A stretch of DNA of 14,770 bases from Gammaproteobacteria bacterium. Its GTDB lineage: Bacteria; Pseudomonadota; Gammaproteobacteria; UBA12402. The DNA is taken from contig JANQHY010000154.1 in the NCBI GenBank assembly GCA_028282395.1, positions 1 through 14,770 on the forward strand. Reading direction: 5' to 3'. Made by a program: the position numbers and the translations under genes. Of this stretch, positions 14,195 to 14,770 are shown one piece after another. Each line of letters begins with the position of its first letter. Positions within the stretch are counted from its first letter, which is position 1. The notes under the pieces were generated by a model. It saw only the letters and a program-made list of their open reading frames with translations. It did no database searches and had not been told where the DNA came from.

Positions 14195-14770
14195 TTACAA
14201 CATATTTACGTTACTATTACTGGAACCAAGGAAGATGGTTAGCCCAACATAAGGCTCATCCACATAGGTGTCATCTGCTGTTGTGGCTGATCTTGTAACA
14301 ACAGTTTGACTAGCGATATTATTAACTGTTGTGCCTGACTCAAATTCACCGAGATAAAAGAGCTTGTTACCGACATTAATGTAAGTGTGGGCAAACATTT
14401 TGATCCGCATTCCAAAGTCCAGTTTAGCAGCAAATTCGGCTTTACTATCCGGTGTAACAATACGAACACCACTAGCACTGGTTTTTGTTGCTTCGTCAAC
14501 CTTGTTATAGGTTCCACCTATACCACCACCGAGATAGAAGTTAGCGTGGTACTGCTCACTACCAATATTAGGTGAATCAATATATAAGTTAACCAAGACA
14601 ATTTTACTATCTGCTGGGGCAACGAACTGCTCCTGCACATCCGGACTATTACTTTTGAGTGAGTCAAAACGCATTTCAAAATCATAAAAGTCATCGTAGC
14701 TCAATGATGCTCTTAAACTGGCATTCCAGAAAAATGGTGGAAATCTATAACCAATCTCAAATCCGTAACT
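14195..14770 (-). CDS. Outer-membrane beta-barrel protein, C-terminal part (5' end outside window)
   Basis: The frame is open to the window edge (191 residues visible), so the N-terminus and any signal peptide are missing. Alternating polar and hydrophobic strands are visible: YGFEIGYRF, FFWNASLRASLSY, FEMRFDS, KIVLVNLYIDS, YHANFYLGGGIGGTYN, AEFAAKLDFGMRIKM, TYINVGNKLFYLGEF and YVGLTIFLGSS. Aromatic residues flank the strands, and the linking loops are rich in Ser, Thr, Asn and Asp. The line YHANFYLGGGIGGTYNK resembles the penultimate strands of eight-stranded opacity-like or surface-antigen barrels. The last residues (NSNVNML) extend past the final strand, and no terminal Phe is present, which is unusual for an outer-membrane barrel. 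Surface exposure is inferred. The family name is uncertain. Confidence 0.75.
   Translation of the reverse strand, partial: SYGFEIGYRFPPFFWNASLRASLSYDDFYDFEMRFDSLKSNSPDVQEQFVAPADSKIVLVNLYIDSPNIGSEQYHANFYLGGGIGGTYNKVDEATKTSASGVRIVTPDSKAEFAAKLDFGMRIKMFAHTYINVGNKLFYLGEFESGTTVNNIASQTVVTRSATTADDTYVDEPYVGLTIFLGSSNSNVNML

Overview
The window reads as chromosomal DNA of a moderately AT-rich gammaproteobacterium. SdhC, SdhD, SdhA, EF-P, EpmA and YjbQ all match the gammaproteobacterial forms closely. Several features resemble host-associated lineages of the Legionellales/Coxiellaceae kind: a large orphan membrane protein and a smaller orphan protein of no recognised family, dispersed-looking GC-rich palindromic DNA in gaps, and an sdh locus without sdhB. 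No 16S rRNA or other lineage marker is present, so this placement is inference. No tRNA, rRNA or CRISPR array was seen.

Layout from left to right. Positions 1-2458 hold two convergent DHA2-type major facilitator transporters; the first is cut by the window edge. Positions 2534-5035 hold the minus-strand cluster sdhC-sdhD-sdhA, with sdhC and sdhD overlapping. It is driven by a TATAAT promoter, and an exact FNR-type palindrome sits just downstream of that promoter. sdhB is not in its usual place after sdhA; a transporter gene follows instead. Positions 5036-5427 contain the sdh promoter and a GC-rich palindromic island. Positions 5428-5991 encode a lysine/alanine-rich coiled-coil protein with a TTGACA promoter and a 17-bp palindrome over its presumed -10. 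Positions 6146-6288 form a small element bounded by perfect 19-bp inverted repeats, followed by an orphan gene at 6298-7107.

Positions 7344-9806 form a plus-strand operon for a cyanide-insensitive-type (short Q-loop) cytochrome bd quinol oxidase, cydA-cydB, ending in a 43-residue one-helix gene of DUF2474/CydX type that overlaps cydB. It converges, with a 4-bp overlap, on a yjbQ-family gene. The gap at 10208-10597 contains a perfect 23-bp inverted repeat, a GC-rich island and a good sigma-70 promoter for efp. efp and epmA form an operon pairing translation factor EF-P with the enzyme that lysylates it. The right end holds a 642-residue orphan membrane protein and the C-terminal half of an outer-membrane beta-barrel protein running off the edge.

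Functionally the centre concerns the quinone pool. Succinate dehydrogenase feeds electrons into ubiquinone and the bd-type oxidase removes them to oxygen. The FNR-like site suggests oxygen-responsive repression of sdh. The rest combines housekeeping translation genes with lineage-specific membrane or surface proteins and small repeats in the gaps.
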